DNA from: Ruminococcus sp.
Lineage (GTDB): Bacteria; Bacillota; Clostridia; Oscillospirales; Ruminococcaceae
DNA: 64,000 nt
Direction of reading: 5' to 3'
Assembly (NCBI GenBank): GCA_021200415.1
Contig: JAJQGO010000013.1
Coordinates: forward strand, 342,653 to 406,652
In this document: piece by piece, positions 60,444 to 64,000 of the stretch
Layout of the letters: the number at the start of each line of letters is the position of its first letter
How positions within the stretch are numbered: position 1 is the stretch's first letter
Program-made: the position numbers and the translations under genes
Notes under the pieces: generated by a model
Seen by the model: only the letters and a program-made list of their open reading frames with translations
Told to the model about the DNA's origin: nothing
Database searches by the model: none

Positions 60444-61326
60444 TTTTGTCACTATCCTTTCCGGAACAATCTATCTCGGATCGTATGTCCTTTTGGGTAA
60501 GCCGATTCCTTTTGCGCTTGCCGCCGAACATCCAGACAAACAGCAGTATCAGGAGAAGCGGAGCCGCAATATACGGAACGGTTGAAAGTGTATCCAGCTG
60601 AACCGCATCGGCTGTAACCTTTACAGTTGTATCATAAGCAGTTTCAATTCTGTGGGCACGAATAAGCAGACGGTGCGTGTTGATTCCGTAGGGAGTGCAG
60701 GTCATAAGCGTAACATAATCCCCTCCGGAAATCACCTCAAGCTTATCAAGCTCCGTTGGCAGCACGATGAAAATATCCTCCACCTCGTAGGTGAGAACCT
60801 CATCAAGAACCGTAATTGTGAACGTATCCCCCTCAACAAGCTTGTCGAGGTCGGTGAAAAGACGTGCCGATGGAAGTCCCCGATGCGCGGATATTACGGC
60901 ATGGGTATCAGCTCCGCCGACGGGCAGGGACGAGCCTTGAAGATGTCCGACAGCGACGTTAAGCACCTCGGAGCTTGTGCCGTGGTATATGGGCAGCTCA
61001 ACGTCAATCACGGGTATGGAAATGTAGCCCATAATGCCCGTTCCCGTAATATCGAGAATATCCTCGTAGCCCTCAACCTCATCATAGTTTGAAAAGGGAG
61101 AGTAAACCTGATTCAGGCTTTCGTTGTAGGCACGAGCCTCCGCAAGAATGCGTTCCGTTTCGCTGTCGTCCATTTCGCTTACAGCGGTCTGATAATTTTC
61201 AATGGCATGATTCTGCTGTCGGGTGTTCCACCAGTCGCTGAATGTAGGATAAAGCATTACTGAGAGTCCCACCAGTAAAATAATTATCAATACAACTGTA
61301 GATATAACATTTGATTTTTTTCTCAT
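60436..61326 (-). CDS. Class C (pilin-polymerising) sortase
   Basis: 296 aa. Two membrane segments (about 7-27 and 245-268), catalytic His in AVISAHRGLPSARLF, Cys in YVTLMTCTPYGINTHRLLIR, with the TCTPYGxNxxR pattern of class C enzymes that polymerise pilins. Sits directly downstream of the backbone pilin gene (34 bp gap), the expected order. Confidence 0.92.
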   Translation of the reverse strand: MRKKSNVISTVVLIIILLVGLSVMLYPTFSDWWNTRQQNHAIENYQTAVSEMDDSETERILAEARAYNESLNQVYSPFSNYDEVEGYEDILDITGTGIMGYISIPVIDVELPIYHGTSSEVLNVAVGHLQGSSLPVGGADTHAVISAHRGLPSARLFTDLDKLVEGDTFTITVLDEVLTYEVEDIFIVLPTELDKLEVISGGDYVTLMTCTPYGINTHRLLIRAHRIETAYDTTVKVTADAVQLDTLSTVPYIAAPLLLILLFVWMFGGKRKRNRLTQKDIRSEIDCSGKDSDKNA

Positions 61327-61360
61327 GGAACACTTCCTAACGCCTGTCGGGGGAAATCAA

Positions 61361-62965
61361 TCAGTCCTCACGCTTGCTCATTCTCTTCTTGGCAATAAGG
61401 AATACACCTGCAACAGCAACAAGACAGCCGCCGCCTATGTAGAACAATGTTGTACCCATACCACCTGTGAACGGGAATTTTGAGCCTGATGTATTAACAA
61501 TGTTCAGGTTGTTTTTGCCGTCTGCATCATAATCATCATAAAGATCAGTCAGTTCAGTGTATGAGGCATTATATTCTGCTGTCAGTTTAAATGTACTGTC
61601 ATCTGAGCCTGTATAGCCTGAAGGAACTGTAACCTCCTTAACGGTGTATACTACTGATTCGTCAAGTCCCTTGATCGTGAATCCGCCGTCAGCATTTGAT
61701 GTGATGGTGCTTACTGCTTTATTTGTACCAGCGGGAACAATTGTATATGTTTCAGAACCGTCATCTGCTTTCAGGAAATAGAGTAAATTATTATCTTCGT
61801 CATAAATTTCGAATTCAGCTCCTGCAAGGTACACTTCAGCACTGTTAATCTTCGTAATTGTTTCATAGAACGACCAGTCATAAACCTTTTCCTCGGGAGT
61901 AGTCGTTGTGGTTGTATCATAGGGATTGTTTGAATATTCAAGCTTTGCCCCGTTTACGTTGGAGTCATCGGAACTGGTTGAGCTTACAACAGTAGCCTTG
62001 TCATTCAGCGTACAGGTGTATGTTACGACAATGTCAGCGCCACTTGTGGCAACAACAAAATAATCCTCAATTATCTTTGCCATGTCAAATTCGATTTCAA
62101 ATGTGCAGTCGTCGCCTGTAATCTCATCACCTGTTTTTACCGTATAGCAAGAAGTTGGGATTGGCGTACCATCAATTGTGATTTTAATATCATCTTTATT
62201 AAACGTCAGTCCCTCGGACATTGTATCGTGGATAACGTAGGAATATTCATCGCCGTTTGTGCCGAACTGCTGAACATAGGCGGGGTCGGGCATTGTTGTT
62301 GTAATTTTATATTTAACCGTGTCACCTATCTGGCTGCTTGCGTAATCGCCGTAAGTGCCGCCCTCCTCGACTTGCTTATCAAGAGTAGGAGCAGTCAGCT
62401 TAGGTTTGATTTCCTGTGTCGGGTCAGTTGTGGTAAGGGCAACAAGCGAAGTAATTATTTCGCTATTCGCTGTAGTTGAAGAACCTGCAACAAGGAAATA
62501 TCCTGCTGAACCTGTGTCGATTACATTATTTGATGAGGTGTAAACATAACTGTTGCCGCTGAGGTCGCCTTTATCCTCAAGCGCTGCCCAAAGAGCGTCA
62601 GCAAATGCGCGAACGGTTAAATCATCTGCGGCTGTCAGCCATGTTGAAAGACCGTCCATGGTGGTGATGCTTGAAGTTGTTGCTCCAGCTGTTTCGGCAG
62701 CGGTGATGATTTCAGACAGATCAAGAAGCGGATCTTCGGGAATAGTGTAGGTGTAAGCGGTTTTATCTGTATCATATGATACATCAAAAATTCTGTATGC
62801 CGTGTAGGTTTCATTGGTTACAGTGGTACCGTCATCGGCTGTTGTTAAAATTTCAATCTGATACTCACTTGCCGAAGCGGGAAGTGAAGCTGCCATGGGA
62901 ATAGAAAGTGAAGCTGCCATGAGTGTTGCAGCAACTGCGGCTGCAATTCTGTTAAACTTTTTCAT
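61361..62965 (-). CDS. Backbone pilin with FPFTG sorting signal
   Basis: 534 aa secreted protein. Signal peptide (about 1-33), repeated beta-sandwich domains (FctA/D2-like about 195-345; Cna_B-like about 365-490), E-box-like YTVKEVTVPSGY, a candidate pilin Lys in TLDKQVEEGG, then FPFTG in place of LPxTG, membrane span and RMSKRED tail. It should be polymerised by the adjacent class C sortase. Very Thr/Asp-rich, few Arg. Confidence 0.9.
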   Translation of the reverse strand: MKKFNRIAAAVAATLMAASLSIPMAASLPASASEYQIEILTTADDGTTVTNETYTAYRIFDVSYDTDKTAYTYTIPEDPLLDLSEIITAAETAGATTSSITTMDGLSTWLTAADDLTVRAFADALWAALEDKGDLSGNSYVYTSSNNVIDTGSAGYFLVAGSSTTANSEIITSLVALTTTDPTQEIKPKLTAPTLDKQVEEGGTYGDYASSQIGDTVKYKITTTMPDPAYVQQFGTNGDEYSYVIHDTMSEGLTFNKDDIKITIDGTPIPTSCYTVKTGDEITGDDCTFEIEFDMAKIIEDYFVVATSGADIVVTYTCTLNDKATVVSSTSSDDSNVNGAKLEYSNNPYDTTTTTTPEEKVYDWSFYETITKINSAEVYLAGAEFEIYDEDNNLLYFLKADDGSETYTIVPAGTNKAVSTITSNADGGFTIKGLDESVVYTVKEVTVPSGYTGSDDSTFKLTAEYNASYTELTDLYDDYDADGKNNLNIVNTSGSKFPFTGGMGTTLFYIGGGCLVAVAGVFLIAKKRMSKRED

Positions 62966-63047
62966 AGTAATTCTCCTCTAAAATATTATTTATTTGGTTT
63001 TGGTGGGTGCGTTTATGTTAAGGTGGATACAGAACATCGGGAATATA

Positions 63048-63641
63048 TCAAACTGTTCCGAAATCCTCCAAGGGCCAGATTCGGAAAATCACCTTACCTA
63101 TAATATACTCGTCAGCTATACAGCCGACCGTGCTTGAACGACTGTCAACCGAAACAAGGCGGTGATCCCCCATAACGAAAATTCTGCTTTCGGGAACCTG
63201 ATAGGGCAGCTCGATATCGCATTCGCCCAGCGCAAGCTCACTTACATACGGCTCATCGAGAGGCTCGCCGTTGACATAAACCACGCCGTCCTCGGAAATG
63301 TTGATAATATCCCCCGGCATTCCGATAACTCGTTTCAGCAAAATTTTGTTATTATAATAAAAGGCAACAATATCTCCGGATTCGTAATTACTTCGCTTCG
63401 AGCAGATGATAAGCTCATCGTTCTCCATTGTAGGCGTCATGCTCGAACCCGTAACCCTCAGGACAGGGAGAAAGAGCATGGAAATCAGAACGGCAATTGC
63501 CGCCACCACCACAAGTGAGGCAACCGTGCTTCCCAGAACCTTTCTGAACTCCCTCTGATAGCGGACGTTTTTCAGCTCCGTGTCAAGCTGTTCCGCCGTT
63601 GGCAGAGTATCCGCCGAAAACTCGGGCTTATTCCTGTTCAT
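63048..63641 (-). CDS. Signal peptidase I of the pilus locus
   Basis: 197 aa. One N-terminal membrane helix (about 41-60); catalytic Ser in SSMTPTM and Lys in KILLKRVIGMPGD; MGDHR box with DSRSS. SipA/SipM-like peptidases often sit in pilus operons and help pilin processing. The ATG at 63641 follows CGGAGC; earlier in-frame codons overlap the upstream gene. Confidence 0.9.
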   Translation of the reverse strand: MNRNKPEFSADTLPTAEQLDTELKNVRYQREFRKVLGSTVASLVVVAAIAVLISMLFLPVLRVTGSSMTPTMENDELIICSKRSNYESGDIVAFYYNNKILLKRVIGMPGDIINISEDGVVYVNGEPLDEPYVSELALGECDIELPYQVPESRIFVMGDHRLVSVDSRSSTVGCIADEYIIGKVIFRIWPLEDFGTV

Positions 63642-63840
63642 ATGTCTGCTCCGTTTCCGCATCGTCGGGACAAACCGTCCTGTAAATTTTCTCCAGAAGC
63701 ACACGGCTTTCCGAGGAATCCTCAAGTCTGCGTTTCAGTTCCTCGTTTTCCGTTTTGAGCCTGTCAAGCTCCTCGCGCATACAGAACATCAGTTCCAACA
63801 ATTCGGGCCGCCTTAGTTTATGTAATTCCTTATCCGTCAT
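63628..63840 (-). CDS. Small coiled-coil protein at the head of the pilus operon
   Basis: 70 aa. ELHKLRRPELLELMFCMREELDRL and ENEELKRRLED make a heptad coiled coil; no membrane segment. AAGAAGG precedes the ATG. Its stop overlaps the signal peptidase start by 14 bp, so it is co-translated. Similar small coiled-coil proteins precede signal peptidase genes in other Firmicute pilus loci; function unknown. Confidence 0.7.
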   Translation of the reverse strand: MTDKELHKLRRPELLELMFCMREELDRLKTENEELKRRLEDSSESRVLLEKIYRTVCPDDAETEQTYEQE

Positions 63841-63921
63841 ATTGTTTGCCTTCTTTCACATAAATTTATTCAAATTCAAATATTATTATCGTGTATCAGA
63901 GAGCATCAAATTCCGTAAAGT

Positions 63922-63998
63922 ATGGTAAGATATATAGCAATATTGGTATATATATATATATATATATATCATACCTTTTTAGTTCTTACCACATTTAT
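63922..63998. repeat. AT dinucleotide run and inverted arms at the window edge
   Basis: About eleven TA units (63949-63969) sit between TATGGTAAG (63922-63930) and CTTACCAC (about 63986-63993), with GGTAT/ATACC arms closer in. This may be a cruciform-prone promoter region of the pilus operon or a recombination site; no -10/-35 was assigned. Confidence 0.5.
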
Positions 63999-64000
63999 TA

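Noticed and set aside
1..64000. CRISPR arrays, tRNA or rRNA genes, prophage or IS transposases
   Set aside because: None recognised on reading both strands; the only repeats are the dispersed element, the short dnaD leader array and the TA run.

Overview
The window looks like a chromosomal segment of a low-to-medium GC Gram-positive anaerobe of the genus Ruminococcus, closest in style to the cellulosome-forming R. flavefaciens / R. albus group. This is inferred from content, not from a search. The evidence is a GH9 cellulase ending in a type I dockerin, a second unrelated dockerin protein, LPxTG-type pili, a Na+-pumping oxaloacetate decarboxylase, rubrerythrin, DnaD/DnaI-type primosome genes and strong AGGAGG ribosome binding sites with many TTG/GTG starts. 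No rRNA, tRNA, prophage, IS transposase or CRISPR array was recognised.

Layout. 0-8 kb: a clostridial-type phosphofructokinase, an OmpR-type two-component system, a candidate small RNA, a CPA2 antiporter, metK under a SAM-I riboswitch, and hpt. 8-14 kb (mostly minus strand): oxaloacetate decarboxylase subunits (alpha, gamma, biotin carrier, beta), a D-lactate-dehydrogenase-like gene and a lone bioB that could supply the biotin. 14.4-17.4 kb: a copper module (CsoR-type repressor with its operator between -35 and -10, and CopA carrying an in-frame C-terminal CopZ domain with its own ribosome binding site). 17.4-19.4 kb: sporulation genes yqfC/yqfD and an Rrf2 regulator. 19.6-25.9 kb: a tight six-gene tetrapyrrole operon from glutamyl-tRNA to uroporphyrinogen III and precorrin-2/sirohydrochlorin. 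25.9-27.3 kb: a regulator that appears split by a frameshift. 27.4-30.8 kb: three peptidoglycan carboxypeptidase homologues, two with ruined active sites. 31-38 kb: pgi, yceD-rpmF, der-plsY-gpsA. 38-43 kb: dnaI, dnaD-like, sigK, a secreted metallopeptidase and a HAD phosphatase. 43-47 kb: the riboflavin operon under an FMN riboswitch. 47-52 kb: Mrp ATPase, Nudix, XRE regulator, cotJABC and an EamA transporter. 52-57 kb: GH9-CBM3-dockerin cellulase with a possible cre site, a novel dockerin protein and a GHL10 lipoprotein. 57-58.6 kb: PspA, a 56-residue membrane protein and rubrerythrin. 58.7-63.8 kb: a pilus locus with signal peptidase, backbone pilin, class C sortase, LPQTG protein and second sortase.

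The most unusual things seen are: (1) a dispersed non-coding inverted-repeat element (full length about 176 bp, plus internally deleted and decayed copies) recurring at least seven times between genes; (2) a structured transcript candidate at about 3.70-3.83 kb; (3) the CopA-CopZ nested arrangement; (4) two degenerate cell-wall carboxypeptidases flanking an intact one; (5) sporulation genes (sigK, yqfCD, cotJABC) in a cellulosomal background. All functional calls rest on recognising family motifs by eye; no database search was possible.
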